Shown: positions 7,443 through 13,526 of the stretch, piece by piece
Layout of the letters: the number at the start of each line of letters is the position of its first letter
Position numbering within the stretch: the first letter of the stretch is position 1
Assembly: GCA_027489105.1 (NCBI GenBank)
Contig: JAIYAJ010000010.1
Coordinates: 1 to 17,101 of the forward strand
DNA from: Zymomonas sp.
GTDB taxonomy: Bacteria; Pseudomonadota; Alphaproteobacteria; Sphingomonadales; Sphingomonadaceae
Direction: 5' to 3'
Length of the DNA stretch: 17,101 nt
Translations under genes and position numbers: made by a program
The notes under the pieces: model-generated
What the model was told of the DNA's origin: nothing
Database searches by the model: none
The model's input: the letters and a program-made list of their open reading frames with translations, nothing else

Positions 7443-7573
7443 GCTCGCCACGACGCCGCTGTCGCGAGCGCGCCGCAGCCCCCACTGCAAAATAATTTCT
7501 GGCTGAACTGTGGGCGCCAGGTTTCCGGATCGTCTCGCCGCAAGATGCGAGGAAGACCGCGAGGAAAGCGATC

Positions 7574-8668
7574 ATGAAGAGGCCGTTGATTGCTGCTCTG
7601 GCGCTGGCGGCGTTGGCGCTGATGGGGAAGCCTACGCTGGGCGGCGCGCCTGCCCTGCCGCCGATGAAGGGCGGCGCCCGTCCGGAGGGCGACGGCGCCC
7701 TCTCCGTGATGACCTATAATGTCGAAGGCCTGCCCTGGCCGATCCGGTTGGGACGGGAGGCCGCGTTCCGGCAGATCGGCGACCGGCTCGCAACCTTGCG
7801 ACGACAGGGGGCGCAGCCGCACATCGTCCTGCTCCAGGAAGCATTCACCGAGGATGCCCGGGCGATTGGCCGACAGGCCGGATATCGCTTCGTGGTCGAC
7901 GGTCCGGGCCCCGATCTGCAGAACAGGGCGGCGCCGACGCCCGCCGATGCCGCCTTCCTGCAGAAGGCCAGCTTCTTCGCGGGGGAACGCAGCGGCAAGC
8001 TGCTGGGCAGCGGTCTGCAGATCCTCTCCGACTATCCGGTGCGCTCGATCCGCCGCATGGCCTTTCCCGACTTCGCCTGCGCCGGCTTCGACTGCCTCGC
8101 CAACAAGGGGGCGGTCCTCGCGATGATCGACATCCCCGGCAGCGCGGTACCGGTGGCGGTGGTCGACGTGCACCTCAACTCCCGGCGCGCCTCGCATGTC
8201 GACGATGACCGGTCACTCTATGCGTTCGAACGGCAGGTCGATGCGCTGGAGGCTTTCCTCACCGTCAATCTGCGTCCCGATACGCCGCTCATCCTGGCAG
8301 GCGATTTCAACGTCGGCCCGCGGCCGTCGCGCACGTCCTATTTCCTGTCGCGCCTGCACGAGCTCGGCAGCCACGTCCGCAGCGGCATGCACGACGCGCT
8401 GCGAAGTTGCGCCACCGCACCCGGCCCGTGCGGCGGGCCACTGTCGGCAGACGCGGCCTATTCGCTGAAACGGGCGAGGGACTGGGAGATCGTGATGCCC
8501 GGTTCACGCATGGCGATCGACGTCGCCGGGATCAGCGTGCCCTTCGGCCATGATGCGGCGGGCGACATGTTGTCCGACCATGTCGGCTATATCGCCCACT
8601 ATCGGCTGCGGAGTCTTGTCGCTGATCGAGACGCGCAGAGCCGCGCCGGAGCCGCGCATAGCGCCTGA
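7574..8668 (+). CDS. Secreted endonuclease/exonuclease/phosphatase-fold hydrolase
   Basis: The 364-aa product begins with a Sec-type signal (MKRP, then a run of Ala/Leu to about residue 18) and continues into an EEP domain with every expected active-site element. These are N49 in MTYNVEGLP, E89 in VLLQEAF, H200 and N202 in VVDVHLNS, D244 and N246 in LAGDFN, and D335-H336 in LSDHVGY. The family includes neutral sphingomyelinases, inositol phosphatases and nucleases, all metal-dependent phosphoesterases. With the signal peptide, a periplasmic or secreted phosphodiesterase is likely. The AGGAAAG ribosome-binding site, 6 nt before ATG 7574, is strong. It converges with the asparagine-synthetase-like gene with a 3-nt gap. 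The substrate is unknown; sphingolipid or glycan-phosphate turnover are possibilities. Confidence 0.87.
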   Translation: MKRPLIAALALAALALMGKPTLGGAPALPPMKGGARPEGDGALSVMTYNVEGLPWPIRLGREAAFRQIGDRLATLRRQGAQPHIVLLQEAFTEDARAIGRQAGYRFVVDGPGPDLQNRAAPTPADAAFLQKASFFAGERSGKLLGSGLQILSDYPVRSIRRMAFPDFACAGFDCLANKGAVLAMIDIPGSAVPVAVVDVHLNSRRASHVDDDRSLYAFERQVDALEAFLTVNLRPDTPLILAGDFNVGPRPSRTSYFLSRLHELGSHVRSGMHDALRSCATAPGPCGGPLSADAAYSLKRARDWEIVMPGSRMAIDVAGISVPFGHDAAGDMLSDHVGYIAHYRLRSLVADRDAQSRAGAAHSA

Positions 8669-8671
8669 GCT

Positions 8672-10624
8672 TCAATGGTTGCCGGCTTCCAGCTTGCGCA
8701 GGAAATGCGATACCGACAGCCCCCGCGTCAGTCGCATATGGTAGCGCATCCGCCGTTCCCCGCCGAGCAGGTCGCTGTCATTGTTCGGGAAAGCCGACGC
8801 GTCGGCCAGGAGCCCGTCCATGTCCATCAGGGCGACGGCGGTGGGGCTGTGCCGGGCACGCTCGAGTTCGGTGCGCAGCATGGGCAAAGCCTGTCGCATC
8901 CGCGTCGGCCAGTCGGCGGACTGCAGCCCCTTGGTCCGCGCCTCGACCGTGTCGGCGGGGAGCCGGTCGCCGAACGCCTGCTTGAACAGCCAGGCGGGCT
9001 GGCCATCGCGCAGAAACAGTTCGGTCGGCACGCCCGACAGGAACTCGACGAGGCGGATGTCGGAGGTCGGATCGCGCGAGTCCAGGCCGGTCGCCGCGAG
9101 CATGCCCTTCATATGCTGGCCAATATAGTCGACCCGCCACAGCACCATCCGCCGCATCGCATGGACGTCGCCCCAGGCGCGGAAATGCGTGTCGAACCCC
9201 ATCGCCTCCACATGCGATTGAAAGGCCTCCGACTGCGCCAGATCTTCGCGCAAGGCGGTATATTCGCTGACGATATAGTCCTGTCGGCCGAACAGCCGGC
9301 GGAGCGCTATCACGACCGGGATTGGCAGATGCGGGACGATGCTGATCGACAGCAGGCTGCGCAGGCCGTGGTGCCGATTGCGATGCAGCGCCGCGACCTC
9401 GCGCGCCCAGCGCAGGAGTTGGCCGCGTGCGACGAGTTCCGCCAGGCGCTGGGTGCCCAGCACGCTGACCGTCATATTGCCGAATTGTCCGTTGAGCAGC
9501 AGCGTGGCGCCACTTGCCGCCGCCTGCCTCGCGATCTCGCTGTCCCACAGGCTGTTGGTGGGGTTGAGCACGGGATATTCTTTGTAGAAGAAATTGCTGT
9601 CGAATTCGTCTCCCACTGTCCGCTCGGCGCAGTCGACCAGGACATGATCGATGTTCGGGTACATCGCGGCGGCTCGCGCTGCGCCTGCGCCTTCATTGCC
9701 AAAGCGACCCGATACGGGCGGCAGGTGCGCGCCCGGCAACGGGACATGAGTATAGGCGGTCAGCCGCTTGCCGTCTTGCGCAAGCCGAGCCGCAGCGCTG
9801 ACCGTCACCAGTCCGCTGTCGCGCCCCGCGCTCAATTGGCTGGCGACGCCGCCGGGGGTGCGCAGGGCATCGGCGATCACCCGGTCGAACAGCTCGCGAA
9901 ACGCATCGGCATAGTCGTCGATGCGCGCGAAGCGGGGCGAGCGGTCCTGCGTTCGATCATACCAGTCCACCTTGTCGGTGCGGCCATCGCCGTGGATGCG
10001 CAGCATCTGGCCCGGTTCGATCCGTTCGATCCCCGCGAAGAAGCTGCGCGGGCCGACATGCGGCAGCAGCGCGATATGGTCGCGCACGCGCTCCACATCG
10101 GGAGCGCGGGGAATGTCGGGCAGGGCGTGCAGCCCCTTCGCCATGCTCGCAACACGGATGCGGCCCGGCGCGCGATGGACGAACAATGGACGCTGGCCCA
10201 ACGGATCACGCACCAGCCGCAAGACCCGCGCACGAGCGTCCCACAATATGAAGGCGTAGCTGCCCTTCAACCGGTCGAGCGCGTCCTCGCCCCAGCGCTC
10301 CCAGGCGGCGAGGATATAGTCGGCGTCGCCCATGGCGGCGGTTCTCTCGGCCGACAGCCCGAGCGCTTCGGCCAGTTCGGGCCGGTTGTCGATGCGGGCA
10401 TCCGCGACGAGGTACTGCCCGCCGTCCGCGCCGCTCAGCGGTTGCCGGTCGAACCGGTCCTCGGGCAGCATATGGGCGAGCTCGATGCCCAGCGCGATCG
10501 GCCCCAGGTCGATCCGGTCGCTCCGATGGCCGCCATAGAGTGCGAGCGCGCGCTGCATCGCGGCACAGGCGTCGTCCGCGCCGGGCGCTCCATCCAGATG
10601 CCAATTGCAGCAGACTCCCGTCAC
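8672..10624 (-). CDS. Asparagine-synthetase-like amidotransferase (atypical)
   Basis: The 650-aa product has an N-terminal class II glutamine amidotransferase-like domain (about 1-210; YLVADARIDNRPEL, YILAAWERWGEDAL, VRDPLGQRPLFV) and a C-terminal asparagine synthase ATP-pyrophosphatase domain. The nucleophile Cys2 of true AsnB is replaced by Thr (MTGVCCNWHLDG), with Cys at 5 and 6. The PP-loop is SAGRDS (265-270) instead of SGGxDS, and the second loop reads GQFGNMTVS instead of a GxGADE-type motif. It therefore belongs to an asparagine-synthase-related subgroup; free-asparagine synthesis is doubtful. Amidation of a uronic acid or another glycan carboxylate is an option suggested by neighbouring glycan genes. 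GTG 10624 is preceded by AAAGGGAG about 6 nt away. The start overlaps a possible 34-codon ORF by 4 nt. Confidence 0.82.
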   Translation of the reverse strand: MTGVCCNWHLDGAPGADDACAAMQRALALYGGHRSDRIDLGPIALGIELAHMLPEDRFDRQPLSGADGGQYLVADARIDNRPELAEALGLSAERTAAMGDADYILAAWERWGEDALDRLKGSYAFILWDARARVLRLVRDPLGQRPLFVHRAPGRIRVASMAKGLHALPDIPRAPDVERVRDHIALLPHVGPRSFFAGIERIEPGQMLRIHGDGRTDKVDWYDRTQDRSPRFARIDDYADAFRELFDRVIADALRTPGGVASQLSAGRDSGLVTVSAAARLAQDGKRLTAYTHVPLPGAHLPPVSGRFGNEGAGAARAAAMYPNIDHVLVDCAERTVGDEFDSNFFYKEYPVLNPTNSLWDSEIARQAAASGATLLLNGQFGNMTVSVLGTQRLAELVARGQLLRWAREVAALHRNRHHGLRSLLSISIVPHLPIPVVIALRRLFGRQDYIVSEYTALREDLAQSEAFQSHVEAMGFDTHFRAWGDVHAMRRMVLWRVDYIGQHMKGMLAATGLDSRDPTSDIRLVEFLSGVPTELFLRDGQPAWLFKQAFGDRLPADTVEARTKGLQSADWPTRMRQALPMLRTELERARHSPTAVALMDMDGLLADASAFPNNDSDLLGGERRMRYHMRLTRGLSVSHFLRKLEAGNH

Positions 10625-10725
10625 CCGTCACTCCCTTTCGCGCCGCCGCGGATATCGGCGTCCGTCTCTACCGGCAGCGGGACGCGAGGCAACCGCCTAT
10701 GCGCGGTTGACGATGATACCGACAT
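10621..10725 (-). other. Possible small ORF, 34 codons, overlapping the next start by 4 nt
   Basis: ATG 10725 opens a frame that starts MSVSSSTAHRR and ends GGAKGSDG. Its TGA overlaps the GTG of the asparagine-synthetase-like gene as GTGA. The 4-nt overlap is the classic coupling geometry, but the ORF has no clear ribosome-binding site and its content is compatible with chance. I do not recognise the peptide. It lacks the leader motif expected of a lasso peptide precursor. Confidence 0.2.
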
Positions 10726-10742
10726 GGTGGCATTGGGGCGCC

Positions 10743-10761
10743 CTCGGCAGACGAAGCCGAG
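10743..10761 (+). other. Small hairpin just upstream of the tRNA
   Basis: CTCGGC pairs with GCCGAG around a 7-nt loop, ending 10 nt before the tRNA 5' end. It could be part of the 5' leader removed by RNase P. A TTGACG hexamer sits at 10707-10712, but no convincing -10 box follows at the right distance, so I do not call a promoter. Confidence 0.3.
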
Positions 10762-10771
10762 AACCCGGTGA

Positions 10772-10845
10772 GCGGGTGTAGCATAGTGGTAATGCTCCAG
10801 CCTTCCAAGCTGGCTAGGAGGGTTCGATTCCCTTCACCCGCTCCA
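10772..10845 (+). tRNA. tRNA-Gly(TCC)
   Basis: The 74-nt cloverleaf is complete. The acceptor is GCGGGTG with CACCCGC, discriminator T, then an encoded CCA. The D-arm is GCAT...ATGC. The anticodon stem is CCAGC/GCTGG with loop CTTCCAA, giving anticodon TCC. The T-arm is GAGGG/CCCTT with TTCGATT. Its 3' end is repeated at 11995-12015, so it served as an integration site and remains intact. Confidence 0.97.
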
Positions 10846-11245
10846 GCAATACAGTACCTTGTTCGATAGACGGCGTGCCGGCCGCCAAGGCCAGAATGTT
10901 GGCCAGCCTTCCCGTGACTTCGATCTCTACGCCTCGCGCGGCTTCGGCCGGGCGAACGGTAATCCTCTCGATCAGGCTGCGCAGCACCGGGGCGGCTTCG
11001 TCCCGGTTGTCCGGATCGCTGTTCAGCACTTTGGCCAGATCAGCCATCTGGCGTCGGTAATCGTCGACGATCGACGGGTGCAGCGCGATGACGTTGTCGG
11101 CCTCGATCTCGCGCATCGCTTCGGCAATCTGATCACGATCGGCCTTTGCCTTGGTGAGCGCGTTTCGAATCTCCGCGAAGTCGCTGCCGCCTTCGGCCAC
11201 GGCTGCGACCAGTCGATCGACTTTGCGGCGCCCATGCCAGCGCGC
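10814..11245 (-). pseudogene. Serine recombinase (resolvase/invertase family), C-terminal remnant
   Basis: The frame reads ARWHGRRKVDRLVAAVAEGG, then DFAEIRNALTKAKADRDQIA and HPSIVDDYRRQMADLAKVL. It then has RSLIERITVRP and a final VTGRLANILALAAG. This coiled-coil plus short beta tail is typical of the end of large serine recombinases. The N-terminal catalytic domain with the nucleophilic serine and the middle recombinase domain are missing; the sequence breaks where hicB ends. The last residues (ERVKGIEPS) are encoded by the antisense of the tRNA 3' end and the stop lies at 10814-10816 inside the tRNA. The coding end thus comes from the attachment site. A GTG at 11198-11200 could start a 128-aa product, but no ribosome-binding site is evident. 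Confidence 0.72.
10827..10847 (+). repeat. attL: 21-bp tRNA 3'-end repeat, left copy
   Basis: The segment starts ATTCCCTTCACC, ends CTCCAGC, and covers the tRNA T-arm end, acceptor 3' strand and CCA plus two bases. It is identical to 11995-12015. Extending 3 bp further to the left gives one mismatch. Confidence 0.85.
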
Positions 11246-11249
11246 GCTA

Positions 11250-11642
11250 TCAGTGCCGGCCCTGAATTTCGTTCCGGGCGGCCTCCGCGAGGAAAGCGCT
11301 TCGCGTCAATTTCCGCGAGGTCGCGGCAGCGTCGATCGCCGCGAGCGTGCCCATGTCGAGCGACAGGTTGACGCGGGTGAGCTTGCCGGCGGTTGTCATC
11401 CGGGGAACGGCTAACAGAAAAGCGCCCTGGGCCAAATCGTCGGCGGCGATCATGCGGACCGCCTCAACGCTGCTGGCCTCGGGCTCCGGCTGATCCTCAA
11501 GCCACAGCTCCATTGCCTCTACAGCGTTCGGCAGAACGTCGTTCAAGTCATCGGCGGCGGAGAAACAACCGGGGAGGTCGGGGAAGTGGACGCCATAGGC
11601 GCTATCCTCTTCCTTGTGCACGATGGCGTAAAAATACTTCAT
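11250..11642 (-). CDS. hicB: HicB antitoxin
   Basis: The 130-aa product has the two-part HicB plan. The N-terminal partial RNase H-like domain reads MKYFYAIVHKEEDSAYGVHF, then PDLPGCFSAADDLNDVL with the conserved FPDLPGC. The C-terminal ribbon-helix-helix DNA-binding domain (about 88-127) reads LTRVNLSLDMGTLAAIDAAA, then RKLTRSAFLAEAARNEI. It should neutralise HicA and repress its own promoter through the palindromes upstream of hicA. AAGGAG lies 9 nt before the ATG, which is stronger than anything at hicA and favours antitoxin excess. The stop abuts the recombinase remnant. Confidence 0.93.
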   Translation of the reverse strand: MKYFYAIVHKEEDSAYGVHFPDLPGCFSAADDLNDVLPNAVEAMELWLEDQPEPEASSVEAVRMIAADDLAQGAFLLAVPRMTTAGKLTRVNLSLDMGTLAAIDAAATSRKLTRSAFLAEAARNEIQGRH

Positions 11643-11650
11643 AGTCTCAA

Positions 11651-11679
11651 ACTCCTTGGGGGTGGCTTAGAGCCACCCC
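11651..11679 (-). promoter_or_regulatory. hicA/hicB junction hairpin with adjacent hicB ribosome-binding site
   Basis: Bases 11659-11679 form a perfect 9-bp stem (GGGGTGGCT / AGCCACCCC) with a 3-nt loop. The loop contains the last two bases of the hicA stop codon. On the transcript the stem ends 2 nt before AAGGAG (11651-11656), the hicB ribosome-binding site. No U-tract follows, so it is not a standard terminator. It may protect the hicB mRNA end or tune hicB translation. Confidence 0.6.
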
Positions 11680-11849
11680 GCTGCCTTTGCGATTGCCCTT
11701 GCGGTTCCGGTGGGCAGGTCCTTTTTCGGGTGCGGGATGATGATCCTTTCGGTGCCCCTTCCAAGCTTATGGTGTGATCCCTGTGTCGAGATCGGTTCCC
11801 AACCCTCCGAAAGGAGGCGCTTGATGATCTTTTTGCTATCCCGTTCCAT
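11667..11849 (-). CDS. hicA: HicA toxin (mRNA interferase)
   Basis: The 60-aa product has the dsRNA-binding-like HicA fold: KKIIKRLLSEGWEPISTQGS, then HHKLGRGTERIIIPHP and DLPTGTARAIAKAAGWL. The GSH motif with the catalytic histidine is intact, so the toxin should cleave mRNA when free of HicB. The size is normal for HicA. ATG 11849 is chosen because MERDSKK starts the fold. A longer frame to 11885 would run through the promoter. No ribosome-binding site precedes the ATG, and the promoter geometry predicts that transcription starts at or next to the ATG. It is the first gene of the operon, with hicB 24 nt downstream. Confidence 0.92.
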   Translation of the reverse strand: MERDSKKIIKRLLSEGWEPISTQGSHHKLGRGTERIIIPHPKKDLPTGTARAIAKAAGWL

Positions 11850-11866
11850 GTGCAAATATCTACACA
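11849..11866. promoter_or_regulatory. Operator O1 of hicAB, 18-bp imperfect palindrome
   Basis: TGTGCAAATATCTACACA pairs 7 of 9 positions between its half-sites. It covers the -10 box and touches the hicA ATG, so a bound ribbon-helix-helix HicB would block transcription. Confidence 0.65.
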
Positions 11867-11885
11867 CGACGCTGCAAACCGTCAA
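11857..11885 (-). promoter_or_regulatory. hicAB promoter (sigma70-like)
   Basis: On the minus strand TTGACG (11885-11880) is followed after exactly 17 nt by TAGATA (11862-11857). The end of the -10 box is 7 nt from the hicA ATG, so the transcript should begin at or within a base or so of the start codon. Confidence 0.72.
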
Positions 11886-11892
11886 GAGATAA

Positions 11893-11910
11893 TGTGCAGA
11901 TATTTGCGCA
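11893..11910. promoter_or_regulatory. Operator O2 of hicAB, 18-bp imperfect palindrome
   Basis: TGTGCAGATATTTGCGCA is a second copy of the O1 palindrome in inverted orientation, just upstream of the -35 box. The two centres are 44 bp apart, close to four helical turns, which would put two HicB complexes on one face of the DNA. Confidence 0.65.
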
Positions 11911-11994
11911 TTTTTCTTCGTGGCGGTTTGCGCTAAGCGAACTGATCCCAGCAGGCCTTAGACCATAGCTTTCAGCCAAGTACGGTATTGCTCA

Positions 11995-12015
11995 ATTCCC
12001 TTCACCCGCTCCAGC
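11995..12015 (+). repeat. attR: 21-bp tRNA 3'-end repeat, right copy
   Basis: Identical to 10827-10847 and in the same orientation, but without the rest of a tRNA. It marks the right end of the island. The LysR gene ends 25 bp further on. Confidence 0.85.
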
Positions 12016-12039
12016 CGGCCGATCCCCCTCGATCCTTGC

Positions 12040-12930
12040 TCAATTGAACAAGGCGTTCCCGCGCAGCCTGGCGGTGGCCAGGGTCACGAAGGCGCGGACC
12101 TTGGCGGGGGCATCGCGGCCCTGCGGGTAGAGGATGTGGATGGGAAGCGGTGGCTCCTCATGCTCGGCCATCACGATCTGCAGCTCGCCCGAGCGCAAGG
12201 CCGGACCGATCTGATAGTGCAGCACGCGCGTCAGCGCGTGCCCTGACCGGGCTGCCGCGATCGCTGCCTCGTTGGTGTTGCATTGCAAAGCGGCGTCGAT
12301 CGTCACGCGCTGGTCCCCTGCGAAGCGCCATTCCGGCGATGCCCAGGCGCTGGTCGATGCGGCGATCCTGTGCTGCCTCAGATCGGCAGGCGCGGTCGGA
12401 ACGCCATATCGGTCGAAATAGTCCGGCGACCCGCAGACGACCCTTCGCACCGAGCCTACCTTCGTTGCGGTAAAGCCCGAATCGGGCAGATGGCCGATCC
12501 TGATGGCGACGTCGACGCCCTCGTCGACGATGTTGACCGGACGATCGACGAACAGGGTACGCCCGGCCGCAGAGGGATGCTGCGCTAGATATTCGGTCAT
12601 GATCGGCAGGACATACATATGTCCGAACATCACCGAGGCGGTGACCGCGAGGGTGCCGCCGGGCGTCGCATAAGATCCTGCTGCTGCGGCTTCGGCTTCG
12701 GCGATGTCAGCCAGGATGCGCCGGCAATCGTCCAGATAGCGCCCGCCGGCCTCGGTCATCCGGACCGACCTTGTGGTGCGGACGAACAGCTGCGCGCCGA
12801 TCAGTTCCTCCAGCGCGGCGACCGCGCGGGTCACGGCCGGGGCACTCATGTGCATGGTCCGCGCCGTCTCCGCGAAGCTGCCGGTCTCGGCCACCTTCAC
12901 GAAGATCCGCATCGCCTGCCACCGGTCCAT
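12040..12930 (-). CDS. LysR-family transcriptional regulator
   Basis: The 296-aa product has the standard LysR plan. A winged helix-turn-helix (about residues 1-60) reads MRIFVKVAETGSFAETARTM, then SAPAVTRAVAALEELIGAQL and FVRTTRSVRMTEAG. The remainder is a periplasmic-binding-like effector domain (about 90-290). It belongs to the large group often annotated as AaeR/DmlR-like. AAGGGG stands 7 nt before the ATG. It is the last gene of a minus-strand run (GST, PNPOx family, DUF1348, LysR) with an 85-bp gap before it. Controlling this run is the natural guess. It is co-directional, not divergent, with its likely targets, which is less usual for LysR genes. Confidence 0.92.
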   Translation of the reverse strand: MDRWQAMRIFVKVAETGSFAETARTMHMSAPAVTRAVAALEELIGAQLFVRTTRSVRMTEAGGRYLDDCRRILADIAEAEAAAAGSYATPGGTLAVTASVMFGHMYVLPIMTEYLAQHPSAAGRTLFVDRPVNIVDEGVDVAIRIGHLPDSGFTATKVGSVRRVVCGSPDYFDRYGVPTAPADLRQHRIAASTSAWASPEWRFAGDQRVTIDAALQCNTNEAAIAAARSGHALTRVLHYQIGPALRSGELQIVMAEHEEPPLPIHILYPQGRDAPAKVRAFVTLATARLRGNALFN

Positions 12931-13015
12931 TTCAGATCCCCTTCACCGGCGGTCCATAATCGACGGGGAAGGGCGCGTCGATCAGGCCATCCCGCCCGCG
13001 CACCCTTTCGGCCGA

Positions 13016-13480
13016 TCAGAGGCCGAGATCGCTGAGCCCTGGATGATCATCGGGACGACGGCCCAGCGGCCAGCGGAATTTGCGCTCCTCCTCGCGGATC
13101 GGCATCTCGTTGATGCTCGCATGGCGGTGCGCCATCAGCCCGTCCTCGGCGAATTCCCAATTCTCGTTGCCATAGGCGCGGAACCACTGGCCGCTGTCAT
13201 TGCGATACTCATAGGCATAGCGGACGGCGATGCGGTTGCCGGTGAAGGCCCACAGCTCCTTGATCAGGCGATAGTCGAGCTCGGTCTTCCACTTGCGGCT
13301 CAAAAAGGCCTGCGCCTGCTCGCGGTCGTTGGCGAACTCCACCCGGTTCCGCCAGCGGGTATCGGGCGTGTAGGCGAGTGCGACCTTCGCGGTGTCGCGG
13401 CTATTCCAGCCATCTTCGGCAAGGCGGACCTTTTCGATCGCGCTTTCGCGGGTGAATGGAGGGAGGGGAGGTCTGGTCAT
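13016..13480 (-). CDS. DUF1348 / NTF2-like (SnoaL-fold) protein
   Basis: The 154-aa product is full length for the DUF1348 family. Recognisable blocks are [20 protein letters not shown], then [38 protein letters not shown] and [16 protein letters not shown]. The fold is a small alpha+beta cone like SnoaL and NTF2, which form pockets for small molecules. The biochemical function of the family is not settled. AAAGGAG is 6 nt before the ATG, a strong ribosome-binding site. It follows the PNPOx-family gene by 46 bp and precedes the LysR gene. In many bacteria this family sits beside small redox or detoxification genes, as here. Confidence 0.88.
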   Translation of the reverse strand: MTRPPLPPFTRESAIEKVRLAEDGWNSRDTAKVALAYTPDTRWRNRVEFANDREQAQAFLSRKWKTELDYRLIKELWAFTGNRIAVRYAYEYRNDSGQWFRAYGNENWEFAEDGLMAHRHASINEMPIREEERKFRWPLGRRPDDHPGLSDLGL

Positions 13481-13526
13481 GGCTGTCTCCTTTGTCTGTG
13501 GTCGAGCTTGGATTGCAGGGCCTCTG

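Larger units (their letters stand above)
10827..12015. mobile_element. Mini genomic island in tRNA-Gly, about 1.2 kb
   Basis: Direct repeats of the tRNA 3' end flank the segment. Inside are only a truncated serine-recombinase C-terminus next to the left repeat and the hicA-hicB operon. The right-hand part (about 11640-11990) is visibly richer in A+T than the flanking genes. No complete integrase is present, so it is a deletion remnant or a non-autonomous element. The intact tRNA is on the left, as expected when an element brings its own copy of the 3' end. Confidence 0.78.

Noticed and set aside
6250..7575. Single 744-aa fusion protein reaching from the propeller gene to 7575
   Set aside because: The upstream part is Arg/Pro-rich, out of frame with the recognisable TagF-like protein, and begins resembling a real protein only near 6249.
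5889..7577. 562-codon plus-strand open frame opposite the TagF-like and propeller genes
   Set aside because: Antisense shadow; the residues are typical of complement reading of GC-rich codons and match no family.
8675..10771. 698-codon plus-strand open frame opposite the asparagine-synthetase-like gene
   Set aside because: It is a high-GC antisense shadow in the complementary frame, with no recognisable domain; the minus-strand protein is clearly the real one.
8672..10772. Lasso peptide cluster
   Set aside because: The asparagine-synthetase homologue invites it, but no leader protease, transporter or precursor with the usual leader motif lies next to it; the small ORF before it is too short after the possible core start.
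11850..11885. Longer HicA starting at 11885
   Set aside because: The extra residues would be encoded by the -35 box, spacer and -10 box, and they do not belong to the HicA fold.
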